Part shown: piece after piece, positions 15,203-23,408 of the stretch
Position numbering within the stretch: the first letter of the stretch is position 1
Layout: every line of letters starts with the position of its first letter
DNA from: Synergistales bacterium
GTDB taxonomy: Bacteria > Synergistota > Synergistia > Synergistales > Aminobacteriaceae
DNA: 28,954 bases
Direction: 5' to 3'
Assembly: GCA_025997955.1 (NCBI GenBank)
Contig: BNVH01000047.1
Span: forward strand, 1-28,954
Notes under the pieces: model-generated
Told to the model about the DNA's origin: nothing
Seen by the model: only the letters and a program-made list of their open reading frames with translations
The model's database searches: none
Translations under genes and position numbers: made by a program

Positions 15203-17104
15203 ATGATTTATCTCATCGCGATGCCCTTTTCGTCCATCGGCTATCCGTCATTGGGACTCCCCCTGATCTCCTCCATATTAAAGGCGGGTGGGCTGAGCGT
15301 GAGGACGTTTTACCTCAACCTTATCTTGGCCGACATAATAGGCATCGAAAATTACGAGACGATTGCCGCCGGAAGGCATACTAAATCATGCGTAGCGGAG
15401 TGGCTGTTTGCCGGGGAGATGTGGGGCGACGCCGGGGAGAAAGCCGACCGGGATTTTTTGGAGTACGCCGGGTTCGCCTTTGACAGCAGGGTGTCTCAGT
15501 TGTTGCTCAGACTGAAGCGTGACGCGATACCGCTGTTTTACGAGCGTTGCATGAAGCGTTTGGATATATCTCAGGCGGTGGAGGTTGTGGGTTTTAGCTG
15601 TCTCTTTCATGTATTGCCGTCGCTCCTCCTGGGGCGCATGATAAAGGAAGCCTATCCCAAGATAAGGGTTATCTACGGCGGGTCCGGGTTTCACGGTTCG
15701 GTCGGCGCGGAGCTGTTCGATAAGTTGGAGTGGATAGACGCAATGTCCAACTCAGAGGCCGACGACGTGGCGCTTGAGGCGTTTAAAAGACTAAAAGACG
15801 GACGTCCGCTTGAGGGGCTTCAGGGAATGATGCATAGAGACCGAACGAGCGGGAAAATATACAAGACGGAGGGCGCGCCGGTCTCTTGGGAGGCGTTTGA
15901 CAATGGCCTCCACCCTGATTTCGAGGACTACTTCAGGGAGCTGTCCGAGAACAACTGTCTTGAGAGAATCGGCGGCAACATGATGTTTCTTCCCTATGAA
16001 AGTTCAAGAGGCTGCTGGTGGCATGACCAGAGCCCTTGTAGATTTTGCGGTCTGAACGGCGTCAGCTCCGTCTACAGGGCCAAGAAGCCTGAAAACGTGA
16101 TAGCCACGCTAAAAAATTATCACGCGCTGTACAACCGTTCTTTCTTCGGAGCCACGGACAACAATTTATCCATGACTTACTTCGAGTCATTTCTGCCCAA
16201 GCTCCGCGCGCTGAATGAAAGCGATAGCTCAATTGCTCCTGAGAACAGCTACAATATATTTTATTGCGTGAGGTCCAGCCTGAACCGCGCCGAGATAAAG
16301 CGTCTCGCCGAGTCCGGCGTCTTTATGGCGCAGCCCGGTATAGAGAGCCTCTCCGACAACCTGCTCAAACAGATGAACAAGGGCGTCTTTGCGATTCAGA
16401 ACATTTATTTTCTAAAGTGCGCGAGGCAGTACGGAGTTTTCGCGGCTTGGTATATACTGATGAGGATGCCCGGTGAACGCCAAGAAGATTACGACGAGAT
16501 GAGGACTCTCGTCCCAAAGATAGTCCATCTCACTCCGCCCGGCTCTTTGCGCGCCTTTATTGACTGTCACCGTTACAGTGAGTACTATAAAGAGAGCGAA
16601 CATTATTTTGAGTATATGAAGCCGGCCAAGTCCTATTCTATGATCTACCCGGATTTTTTCGACTTGGACAAAATCGCTTACACGTTTGACGTAAAATGGC
16701 GCGGCTTGGACGAGTCAACGGATTACGAAGCCCTGACCGAGCGGCTGAAGCGGTGGCAGACCATCTGGTGCGCTACTGACCTGCCGGCTCTCTACATACG
16801 CGAGGAGCCTGACTCGCGCCTCTCGCTCATAGATTCCCGCGGCGGGGATAAGGTGGTGGTGAGCTTAGACGAGAAGGAGACGGGCATATATGGTATGCTG
16901 GACGATATAGTCAGCGAACGCGAGATTCTTGAAGGGGCGGCGGATTTTTGCGATATGCGCGAGACCCTCGGTATATTGGATTCTTTCGTGGAATACGGCT
17001 TTGCGGTGCGCTACGGAAACAACTATCTCGGTCTCGCCAACAGGAACGGCTTTAAAGTTTGGTCTCAGGACGAAAGGCGCAAGTTAATGAGGGATTTCGC
17101 TTGA
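15203..17104 (+). CDS. Cobalamin-binding-type radical SAM enzyme, 'RiPP maturation protein 1' family
   Basis: A 633-residue enzyme. The N-terminal about 200 residues resemble a B12-binding domain (MIYLIAMPFSSIGYPSLGLP at the start, VIYGGSGFHGSVGAELF later). The radical SAM site is the unusual Cx7CxxC, with C271, C279 and C282 in ESSRGCWWHDQSPCRFCGLN followed by VYRAKKPENV. This ESSRGCWW...C-x-FCGLNG signature is characteristic of the rSAM_ocin_1 / RiPP maturation radical SAM protein 1 family (TIGR03975, from memory). It is normally found beside precursors with nitrile-hydratase-like or Nif11-like leaders, but here the precursors are of another kind. Possible chemistry includes methylation or other changes at unactivated carbons. 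A strong ribosome site (GGGGAGGAGG) precedes ATG 15203. Confidence 0.87.
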   Translation: MIYLIAMPFSSIGYPSLGLPLISSILKAGGLSVRTFYLNLILADIIGIENYETIAAGRHTKSCVAEWLFAGEMWGDAGEKADRDFLEYAGFAFDSRVSQLLLRLKRDAIPLFYERCMKRLDISQAVEVVGFSCLFHVLPSLLLGRMIKEAYPKIRVIYGGSGFHGSVGAELFDKLEWIDAMSNSEADDVALEAFKRLKDGRPLEGLQGMMHRDRTSGKIYKTEGAPVSWEAFDNGLHPDFEDYFRELSENNCLERIGGNMMFLPYESSRGCWWHDQSPCRFCGLNGVSSVYRAKKPENVIATLKNYHALYNRSFFGATDNNLSMTYFESFLPKLRALNESDSSIAPENSYNIFYCVRSSLNRAEIKRLAESGVFMAQPGIESLSDNLLKQMNKGVFAIQNIYFLKCARQYGVFAAWYILMRMPGERQEDYDEMRTLVPKIVHLTPPGSLRAFIDCHRYSEYYKESEHYFEYMKPAKSYSMIYPDFFDLDKIAYTFDVKWRGLDESTDYEALTERLKRWQTIWCATDLPALYIREEPDSRLSLIDSRGGDKVVVSLDEKETGIYGMLDDIVSEREILEGAADFCDMRETLGILDSFVEYGFAVRYGNNYLGLANRNGFKVWSQDERRKLMRDFA

Positions 17105-17164
17105 GAGTTTTAAGATTTTAAGATTTGGCTTAGAACCATAAACTAACTTAAGGAGTGATTGATT

Positions 17165-17821
17165 GTGCAGTTTATTAATTTCGCTTCCAAAGCGCCGTCG
17201 TCTACGTTCGTTGAGTTTTTTACCGCGCCTGATTTCAAGGGTGAGAGTAAAACGTTGGGAAGAGGCGTCTATAACAAGAGCGCCATAGACCCGGCGTCGG
17301 TGAAATCCGTAAAGCCCGCGCCGCATACTACCGTCACCTTTTATGAAAACGCGGAAGGCCCCGGCAAGAGCAAGTCCTTTGACGGCAAGACGCCGGACGT
17401 CAAGCTTGATTTCACCCCATCGTCAGTCTCGGTGGAGAGCCACGTCAAGGGTATCAAAGACGGCAAAGCGGCGGACGTGCTGCTACAGGGCGAGTACGAC
17501 ATAGCCGATATAAAGAAGTTCGACAAACTTTCCGTCCCGAGAGGAACGTACCTGTCGTTTTACGGGAAGGAGAAGGACGCCAACTCGATACTCCTTTTTG
17601 AAAACGAGGAGTACGCCATCGACGGCAGGATAGCCGACTACAAGAAGGTCGCCGTCTTCTCTCTCGCCAGCGACTCCGACCTCAGCCTCAATTTCAAGCT
17701 CGGCAAGGATTTATCGGACGAGGACTTGGAGGCCGTGGCGGGCGGCGGAAAATGCGGAGCGAAGGCATGCGGGGCGGACAGTCCCTGCGCCGCTAATTTC
17801 TCGCCCTGCGCCGTCAACTAA
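17165..17821 (+). CDS. RiPP precursor 1: crystallin-like leader, double-Gly motif, Cys-rich core
   Basis: A 218-residue precursor candidate. Residues 16-31 (VEFFTAPDFKGESKTL) match the Greek-key signature of beta/gamma-crystallins at all but one position. VTFYENAEGPGKSKSF further on is a second near-match, and two more strand-rich repeats follow to about residue 180. The leader closes with LSDEDLEAVAGG (183-194), a motif shared with double-Gly leaders. The predicted core is the last 24 residues, with four Cys spaced C-x4-C-x5-C-x6-C (KCGAKACGADSPCAANFSPC). GTG 17165 is chosen because AAGGAG lies 9 bp upstream and the paralogue starts with the same six-residue pattern (MQFINF against MKFVVL); TTG 17159 is the alternative. 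It follows the two radical SAM genes, which supports the precursor role. Confidence 0.75.
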   Translation: MQFINFASKAPSSTFVEFFTAPDFKGESKTLGRGVYNKSAIDPASVKSVKPAPHTTVTFYENAEGPGKSKSFDGKTPDVKLDFTPSSVSVESHVKGIKDGKAADVLLQGEYDIADIKKFDKLSVPRGTYLSFYGKEKDANSILLFENEEYAIDGRIADYKKVAVFSLASDSDLSLNFKLGKDLSDEDLEAVAGGGKCGAKACGADSPCAANFSPCAVN

Positions 17822-17834
17822 AGGGGGATAAAAC

Positions 17835-18542
17835 GTGAAATTCGTGGTTTTGAATCAAGGTCAGAAACTATCTACCTTGGCCCATTTTTTCGAGAAGCCG
17901 AATTACGAGGGTGACGCGCAGGATTTGACAACTGGCAGGTTCAGCGCGGAACAGATTCGTATCCGAACCGTAGGCTCCGTAAAACTCGAACCGAATGTCA
18001 CGTTAATCGCGTATGAGGGGCCGAGCAAGTCTACCGGATTCAAGATAATAAACGTTGACGTCCCCGACTTGTCGGTCGCCCTATCGTTCAAGCCAATAGC
18101 CTACTCGCTTGGACACAACGTCGCCGCTTTCAAGGACGGCAAGCAGGCCGGCGCGCTCGTCCCCGGGGTATACGCGGCCTCCGCGCTTAAGCAGTTCGAC
18201 AGGCTTCATGTACCGGACGAGGTGAAAGTATCGTTTTGGCGCGGCGAGACGACCGAGCCGGAGGAGTCCAAAGTCAAGTCGTTCGCTCAGGGCGATCTCG
18301 ACTTGGACAAGGTAGGTGAATATGACAGATTCGCCGTAATCCTCATGGCCAACAAAGAAGTCGTGGCGCAGGCAAATGAACCCATAACCCTATCCGACGA
18401 GGAATTGGCGGCGGTCGCCGGCGGCGACAAAGCCAACGCCTGCGGGGCGCAGGCGTGCGGGGCGGACTTGTGCGGCGCGCAGGCATGTGGGGCGCAGGCA
18501 TGTGGGGTAAATGTAGTTCCGCTGATGCCGATAGGACCTTGA
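17835..18542 (+). CDS. RiPP precursor 2: crystallin-like leader with a pentapeptide-repeat Cys core
   Basis: A 235-residue paralogue of the preceding gene. Residues 16-31 (AHFFEKPNYEGDAQDL) satisfy the whole beta/gamma-crystallin Greek-key pattern as I recall it (PS00225), at the same position as in precursor 1. The leader ends LSDEELAAVAGG (186-197). The 38-residue core starts DKAN and then carries five in-frame pentapeptides with Cys at every fifth residue (ACGAQ, ACGAD, LCGAQ, ACGAQ, ACGVN), ending VVPLMPIGP. The regular Cys spacing suggests repeated, identical modification by the operon's radical SAM enzymes. The start is GTG 17835 behind a GGGGGA ribosome site, 13 bp after the first precursor. 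Base usage is as GC-rich as its neighbours. Confidence 0.77.
   Translation: MKFVVLNQGQKLSTLAHFFEKPNYEGDAQDLTTGRFSAEQIRIRTVGSVKLEPNVTLIAYEGPSKSTGFKIINVDVPDLSVALSFKPIAYSLGHNVAAFKDGKQAGALVPGVYAASALKQFDRLHVPDEVKVSFWRGETTEPEESKVKSFAQGDLDLDKVGEYDRFAVILMANKEVVAQANEPITLSDEELAAVAGGDKANACGAQACGADLCGAQACGAQACGVNVVPLMPIGP
18438..18512 (+). repeat. Five 15-bp coding repeats in the core of precursor 2
   Basis: Units at 18438, 18453, 18468, 18483 and 18498 each encode [A/L]-C-G-[A/V]-x. The DNA of units 1, 2 and 4 is nearly identical (GC-T/A-TG-C/T-GGGGCGCAG type), so the array probably grew by recent in-frame duplication. The unit length keeps the reading frame, so the copy number could vary between strains. 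Confidence 0.85.
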
Positions 18543-18558
18543 CTCACGACTCTCAAAG

Positions 18559-18588
18559 CGAGACACGCCCAAACTTAGGTGTGTCTCG
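18559..18588 (+). terminator. Hairpin after the RiPP operon
   Basis: CGAGACACGCC (18559-18569) pairs with GGTGTGTCTCG (18578-18588), an 11-bp stem with one G-T pair and an 8-nt loop, starting 16 bp after the stop of precursor 2. Only TT follows, so it may be an imperfect terminator or an mRNA-stabilising hairpin. Confidence 0.55.
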
Positions 18589-18630
18589 TTGACTTGACAA
18601 CCAAAAGACAAGTTAGGATTCTATGATTCT

Positions 18631-18685
18631 TTGTAATGTAGAATGAGTACAGATGTATAATTTAACCCGTGGTTTGGTGTATAAT
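18631..18685 (+). promoter_or_regulatory. Candidate promoter(s) of the ferredoxin gene
   Basis: TATAAT occurs twice, at 18656-18661 (TTGTAA 19 bp upstream at 18631-18636) and at 18680-18685, and each is preceded directly by TG. The ferredoxin ATG is 46-70 bp downstream. The -35 matches are poor, so it is not clear which element is used. Confidence 0.4.
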
Positions 18686-18730
18686 GCAAATTATTCAATA
18701 ATCTATTTGTTTGACAAGGAGGTTTTTTTG

Positions 18731-18904
18731 ATGGCAAAGGCTATTGTGGATAAGGAGACGTGTGTGGGTTGTGAGGCTTGCGTAGGCACTTGCCCGGTTG
18801 AGGCTATAACTATCGATAGCGGCAAGGCAAACATCAACGCCGACACATGCATAGAGTGCGGGAGTTGCGTCTCGGGTTGCCCAGTTAGCGCTATCTCCCA
18901 GTAA
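18731..18904 (+). CDS. 2[4Fe-4S] ferredoxin
   Basis: A 57-residue clostridial-type ferredoxin, a low-potential electron carrier in the cytoplasm of anaerobes. It has two classic cluster motifs, CVGCEACVGTCP and CIECGSCVSGCP, each C-x2-C-x2-C-x3-CP. Length is normal. The start ATG 18731 follows AAGGAGG (18716-18722) at ideal spacing. It stands alone between the RiPP hairpin and a strong terminator. It could supply electrons to the radical SAM enzymes upstream, but it has its own promoter elements and such ferredoxins serve many partners. Confidence 0.97.
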   Translation: MAKAIVDKETCVGCEACVGTCPVEAITIDSGKANINADTCIECGSCVSGCPVSAISQ

Positions 18905-18932
18905 ACTCGCGCGGCGCTCTAAGCAGGAAATA

Positions 18933-18975
18933 AAATACGGAAAAAGAGCGCCGCTGCGGCTCTTTTTCCGTATTT
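18933..18975. terminator. Strong bidirectional terminator between ferredoxin and pilC
   Basis: A 17-bp perfect stem (18933-18949 with 18959-18975, AAATACGGAAAAAGAGC and its complement) with a 9-nt loop is flanked by A-rich sequence on the left and T-rich sequence on the right. It lies between two convergent genes and can stop transcription from both sides. Confidence 0.88.
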
Positions 18976-19001
18976 TTATGTATGGAGGGGATTTGGATAT
19001 T

Positions 19002-20234
19002 TTACGCGAGCTGATCCATGGCCGATGTTATAGGGCCGAATATTGAGATGGCTATTATGGCCACGAGGCCTCCGATTATGACTATCATGACGGGCTCAAG
19101 CATCGACGTCATGGCCTTTACCTGTTCGTCCAACTCCTGCTCGTACCAGCCGGCCACTTTCTCCAGCATATCGTCAAGGTGTCCTGTCTCCTCTCCTATG
19201 CGGAGCATCTGACACACGAGAGTGGGAAAAACCCCGGCCTGACGCGCCGAGTCGCCTAAACTGGCGCCGCGCTTCGTGGCGTCGATGAGGTTGGTGAAGC
19301 CCGACGATATGACCACGTTGTCCGAGACATCGCTTGACATCTCAAGCCCTCTCAGTATAGGTACGCCGGCCTTGACGAGCGACGCCAACGTCTGAGTGGA
19401 GCGGGAGAGGCACGCTTTCATTACGAGGGGGCCGAAGACGGGACATTTTAGTTTGAACTTGTCCATCGCGGGCTTTACGGTCTTGCTCGTAAACAGGAAA
19501 ACTACGAGGGCGATAATGGACGCCAAAGTCAGCAAAATCATACTGGAGTTGTTTTGGGCGAAGTCGCCGAGCTCGAACATGAGCTGTGTCAAGTAAGGGA
19601 GCTGTATGCCCATGTTTTCAAAAACTTTTTTGAACTGCGGCAAAATAAAGCCGACGTAGACGACGACGACGCCTCCGGCAAAACAGAGAATGAAAGACGG
19701 ATAGAACATCGCGGACTTGATTTTGCCCTTCAGTATTTGCTGTTTTTCTAAGAGGTTGGCTATACGGTTTAGGGCGTCGTCCAGCATTCCGCCCTCTTCG
19801 CCCGCTTGAACGAGGGAAAGCATTAAGATATTGAATATGGAGGGATGCTGCCTCATGGCCTGGCTAAACGCTACGCCTTGGTCGATGCTACCTCGGACGG
19901 CCGATATGACGTCGCGGAATATGAGGTTTTTTTCCTCCTCCGCCACGATATTCAAGGCCATAGTCAAACTGAGCCCCGCCTGAACCATCGTGGCCATCTG
20001 GCGGAAGAATATCATTCTGAGCTTCATCGGCACAGTGCCTATGCGCTGCAGCTTGTCAAAGAACGTCATGCCGCTCTTGACGTTGGACTTGCCCCCAGCG
20101 CCGGCGGCGTTTACGGCAAGCGGCAGCATTCCCTGTTTTCTGAGCGCTTCTATGGCCTTTCCCTGATTTTCGGCCTCGATATTAGACTCCGTGATTTTTC
20201 CGTTGGCCGACCGCGCGCGATAGTGAAAATTCAT
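19002..20234 (-). CDS. pilC: Type IV pilus / type II secretion inner-membrane platform protein
   Basis: A 410-residue GspF/PilC-family protein that anchors the pilus motor in the inner membrane. Two copies of the GspF domain are visible. The first starts near FFRQMATMVQAGLSLTMALN and has GVAFSQAMRQHPSIF and QAGEEGGMLDDALNRIA. The second is ACLSRSTQTLASLVKAGVPI with GEETGHLDDMLEKVAGWYEQ, ending in the conserved MLEPVMIVIIGGLVAII membrane segment. The N-terminus (MNFHYRARSANGKITESNIE) is also typical. It is the third gene of a pilB-pilT-pilC operon, starting 24 bp after pilT. Confidence 0.94.
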   Translation of the reverse strand: MNFHYRARSANGKITESNIEAENQGKAIEALRKQGMLPLAVNAAGAGGKSNVKSGMTFFDKLQRIGTVPMKLRMIFFRQMATMVQAGLSLTMALNIVAEEEKNLIFRDVISAVRGSIDQGVAFSQAMRQHPSIFNILMLSLVQAGEEGGMLDDALNRIANLLEKQQILKGKIKSAMFYPSFILCFAGGVVVVYVGFILPQFKKVFENMGIQLPYLTQLMFELGDFAQNNSSMILLTLASIIALVVFLFTSKTVKPAMDKFKLKCPVFGPLVMKACLSRSTQTLASLVKAGVPILRGLEMSSDVSDNVVISSGFTNLIDATKRGASLGDSARQAGVFPTLVCQMLRIGEETGHLDDMLEKVAGWYEQELDEQVKAMTSMLEPVMIVIIGGLVAIIAISIFGPITSAMDQLA

Positions 20235-20258
20235 AGCTTACCTCCTACACAGTGCTTG

Positions 20259-21335
20259 CTATTGAGACTGCAAAACGCGCTGAAGATCCTTTGGGTCGTA
20301 GGCGAACGCTAACGCTGTCTCTAAAGATAAATCCCCGTTCTTGACAAACCCGGCGAGGCTCTGCTCCATTGTGCGCATACCCACGCTGACGCCGGTCTGA
20401 ATTAGGGTCTTTATTTGGTTGGTCTTGCCCTCGCGGATACAGTTTCGCACGGCCGGGTTGGCTATCAGAATTTCCGTCGAGCAGACGCGGCCGCCGCCCT
20501 CTTTGGGGATGAGCTGCTGAGAGCATATTCCCACCAACACCGTGGCCAACTGAACGCGAATCTGGGTCTGCTGATGAGGGGGGAAGACGTCGATAACGCG
20601 GTCTATGGACTGAGCCGCGTCCTGGGTATGCAGCGTGCCGAAAACGAGGTGCCCTGTCTCAGCCGCCGTGACGGCTGCCGTGATGGTCTCGAGGTCGCGC
20701 AGCTCTCCTATGAGCAGCACGTCCGGGTCCTGACGGAGAGCGCGCCTAAGCCCTTCCGCGAAACTGCTCGTGTCCGCGCCTATCTCTCTTTGGTGCACCA
20801 TGCACTTGTTTGACTTGTAGATATACTCTACAGGGTCCTCAATGGTGATGATGTGGTCGTACCGCGTCTTGTTGACCTCGTTGATTATCGACGCCAGAGT
20901 CGTGCTCTTCCCGTGACCAGTAGGGCCTGTGACCAAGAAAAGCCCGCGTCTTCTTTTGCTTATTTCCTTCAGGACGTCGGGCAGGTGAAGGTCGTCTATG
21001 GAGCGTATGTTGAGGGGGATGAGACGGAAAGCCGCCGCCATGTTGCGAGACTCAAAGAAAACGTTGCCTCTGAAGCGCGCCTCAAGCCCCTCTTTGCCCT
21101 TGTACGTAAAGCTGAAGTCCAACTCGTTTTCAGCCCTGTACCTCTCCATCTGAGCCTCGGTCAGAATACTCGATAGAGCTTTCTCTACGTCGGAAGCGGA
21201 GAGCGCCCCTTCTTCCGTGACGTAGTTCAGCTCGCCGTCGATACGCAAAGCAGCCGGCACTCCAACGCTTATGTGCAAGTCGCTGGCGTTCTTTTTGATA
21301 ACCTCACCTAATAGCTTGTTCAAATCTCCGGGCAA
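20259..21335 (-). CDS. pilT: Type IV pilus retraction ATPase
   Basis: A hexameric motor ATPase of about 358 aa that depolymerises pili. Visible motifs are the N-terminal KNASDLHISVG (PAS-like domain), Walker A GPTGHGKST (His in place of the usual Ser), Asp box EDPVEYIY, Walker B ILIGELRDLETI, His box TGHLVFGTLHTQDAAQS, and C-terminal AVRNCIREGKTNQI followed by MRTMEQSL, which is the PilT-type retraction motif. TTG 21335 is preferred as the start because a run of seven G lies 7 bp upstream; the frame extends to TTG 21353. It sits between pilB and pilC on the same strand, so extension and retraction motors are co-expressed. Confidence 0.93.
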   Translation of the reverse strand: MPGDLNKLLGEVIKKNASDLHISVGVPAALRIDGELNYVTEEGALSASDVEKALSSILTEAQMERYRAENELDFSFTYKGKEGLEARFRGNVFFESRNMAAAFRLIPLNIRSIDDLHLPDVLKEISKRRRGLFLVTGPTGHGKSTTLASIINEVNKTRYDHIITIEDPVEYIYKSNKCMVHQREIGADTSSFAEGLRRALRQDPDVLLIGELRDLETITAAVTAAETGHLVFGTLHTQDAAQSIDRVIDVFPPHQQTQIRVQLATVLVGICSQQLIPKEGGGRVCSTEILIANPAVRNCIREGKTNQIKTLIQTGVSVGMRTMEQSLAGFVKNGDLSLETALAFAYDPKDLQRVLQSQ

Positions 21336-21391
21336 TCCGGATCCCCCCCGCAAATAATTTTCCGAAAATAAATCTTAAAGCCAACTTAGAA

Positions 21392-23317
21392 TTAAAGCGT
21401 CGTCGTGAGCACTTCTTCTATAGTGGTCAACCCCGCGATGGCGTTGTTGATACCGGACTGTCTGAGCGTCTTCATTCCCTTCTTTATGGCGGCATCGCGG
21501 AGCACGATGTTGCTCACCCCGTCGAGAATCAGCTTGCGCAGCTCGTCGTCCACCATCATTATCTCATATATGCCCTTACGCCCCTTGTATCCCTGACGGC
21601 ACTCGCTGCAACCCACGGCCTTCCACGCCATTGTGCCCAAGGGCAAGTTCAGCGTATCGCAGAGCGCGGACGGCATCTCGTATTCCTCTCGGCAGAACGG
21701 GCACAGTTTACGCACGAGTCTTTGGGCTATGACGCCCGAAAGAGACGCCGAGACCAAAAACGGCGCGACTCCCATGTCGCTTATACGGGTGGCCGCGGAA
21801 GGAGCGTCGTTGGTGTGCAGCGTGGAGAGCACGAAGTGTCCGGTCAGCGCCGCCCTTATGGCTATCTGCGCCGTGTCGTGGTCTCTTATTTCTCCTACCA
21901 TTATCTTGTCGGGATCCTGACGCAATATGGAACGCAGCGAAGACTCGAACGTGAGGCCGGCTTTTTCGTTTACGTGTACCTGATTTATGCCGGGAATGGT
22001 GTACTCGACCGGATCCTCGACCGTAACGATATTGACGTCAGGCTGGTTTATCTTCTCTAACATGGAGTAGAGGGTTGTGGATTTGCCGCTGCCCGTGGGG
22101 CCCGTCACCAACAGTATGCCCCAGGGTATACTGCAGAAGATGTCGATTTTTTCGAGGTCGTCGGGCTCGAAGCCGAGACGGTCAAGCCCCACCGCCGTGC
22201 TTTCCTGGTCTAGTATACGCATGACCATCTTCTCGCCGTGCAGGGTGGGAAGAGAACTTACGCGGAGGTCGATTCTCCGCCCCGCGACCTTTATCAGGAT
22301 TCGTCCGTCTTGGGGCTTTCTTTTTTCCGTTATATCTATATTTGACATTATCTTGAGACGCGCCGAAACCGCCGGGTGCAGCGCCACCGGATAGTCGAAC
22401 GCGGTGTAGAGGGCGCCGTCCACGCGATAGCGGACGCGCGCCATCTTCTCGTAAGGCTCGACGTGGACATCCGAGGCGTTCTCCCTGACCGCCTGCTCAA
22501 GGACGTTGCTGACTAACTGTATTACTGGGGCGTCGTCCGGGTTCGCCTCTCCGAACGCCTCCTGCGGAATCTCTATATCGCCCATGACCTCGACCACGGC
22601 CTCCTCGAGGTTGCTCTGGAGGTCGTAAAGCCTGTCGAGGTTGTTTTTAATCTCGGTGGACGTCGTGACTCCGATTTTGATCTCGCGCCCCGTGAGCATA
22701 CGAATTTCGTCCTGAGCCAAGAGGTCCAAGGGGTTGGACATCGCTATCATCAAAACGCCGTCGTCCGTGATGGAGAGGGGAATCAGCTGAAGGCGCTCAG
22801 AGACGCTGCGCGGCACCGAGCGTATCGCCTCCTGCATGGGCCGATAACGGGTGAGAGTGAAAAGCGGGATGCGAAGCTGAACGGACAGGGCGTCTGCCAA
22901 GCGGTTTTCCGATATGATTCCCTCGTAGATCATTATATCGCCAAGCCTGTTACCGGTACCCTTTTGTTTTTGCAGGGCTTGCTCCAACTGCTCTTGGGTT
23001 ATGGCCTTTGCCTGCACTAAAACGTCGCCGAGTTTGGGCTGGGTTTTCATTAGCTCCGAAAACGACGCCTTTTTGGCGACGTCGGGAGTCTGAGCGGCGG
23101 AGGGGACCAACGCCGTCGACGACTCGTTAGCGGAGTCGAGATCGTACTGTATCTTGAGCGCGCCCTCGACCTGTTCGAGGGTAGCGTCGTTGTTTCCTAT
23201 AAGTATCTCTCCGACTTTGCCGCCTTTGATTTGTTGTTTTAGCAACGCTATCTCGAGGCGACTTTCAGGCAAGCCGTATTCGCTGATGAGAATCTCTCCG
23301 AGTCTTTTTCTTTCCAT
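21392..23317 (-). CDS. pilB: Type IV pilus assembly ATPase (GspE/PilB)
   Basis: A 641-residue extension motor ATPase. Two MshEN-type N-terminal domains are visible (RLGEILISEYGLPESRLEIA and, after a linker, LGDVLVQAKAITQEQLEQA with LGDIMIYEGIISENRLADAL). The ATPase core has SDVHVEPYE, Walker A GPTGSGKSTTL, Asp box EDPVEYTIPG, Walker B IMVGEIRDHDTA and His box TGHFVLSTLHTNDA. A zinc-binding four-Cys element follows (CPFCREEY and CSEC), typical of GspE/PilB. ATG 23317 is chosen as the start because of the GGGGGG site 8 bp upstream and homology starting at MERKRLGEIL; the frame extends to 23368. MshEN domains often bind c-di-GMP, so pilus extension may respond to it. Confidence 0.95.
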   Translation of the reverse strand: MERKRLGEILISEYGLPESRLEIALLKQQIKGGKVGEILIGNNDATLEQVEGALKIQYDLDSANESSTALVPSAAQTPDVAKKASFSELMKTQPKLGDVLVQAKAITQEQLEQALQKQKGTGNRLGDIMIYEGIISENRLADALSVQLRIPLFTLTRYRPMQEAIRSVPRSVSERLQLIPLSITDDGVLMIAMSNPLDLLAQDEIRMLTGREIKIGVTTSTEIKNNLDRLYDLQSNLEEAVVEVMGDIEIPQEAFGEANPDDAPVIQLVSNVLEQAVRENASDVHVEPYEKMARVRYRVDGALYTAFDYPVALHPAVSARLKIMSNIDITEKRKPQDGRILIKVAGRRIDLRVSSLPTLHGEKMVMRILDQESTAVGLDRLGFEPDDLEKIDIFCSIPWGILLVTGPTGSGKSTTLYSMLEKINQPDVNIVTVEDPVEYTIPGINQVHVNEKAGLTFESSLRSILRQDPDKIMVGEIRDHDTAQIAIRAALTGHFVLSTLHTNDAPSAATRISDMGVAPFLVSASLSGVIAQRLVRKLCPFCREEYEMPSALCDTLNLPLGTMAWKAVGCSECRQGYKGRKGIYEIMMVDDELRKLILDGVSNIVLRDAAIKKGMKTLRQSGINNAIAGLTTIEEVLTTTL

Positions 23318-23408
23318 GCCAACAGCCCCCCTACTTTTCTTTTGCGGCGCGCGATTTACACCTACCAATGTGATTATACCTTAGCAAGAGCGAATATTAT
23401 ATTTTTAA

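Noticed and set aside
17105..17158. Short A/T-rich direct repeat (TTTTAAGA twice) before precursor 1, considered as an internal promoter or operator
   Set aside because: No -35/-10 pair with proper spacing, and the repeat is too short to support a binding site.
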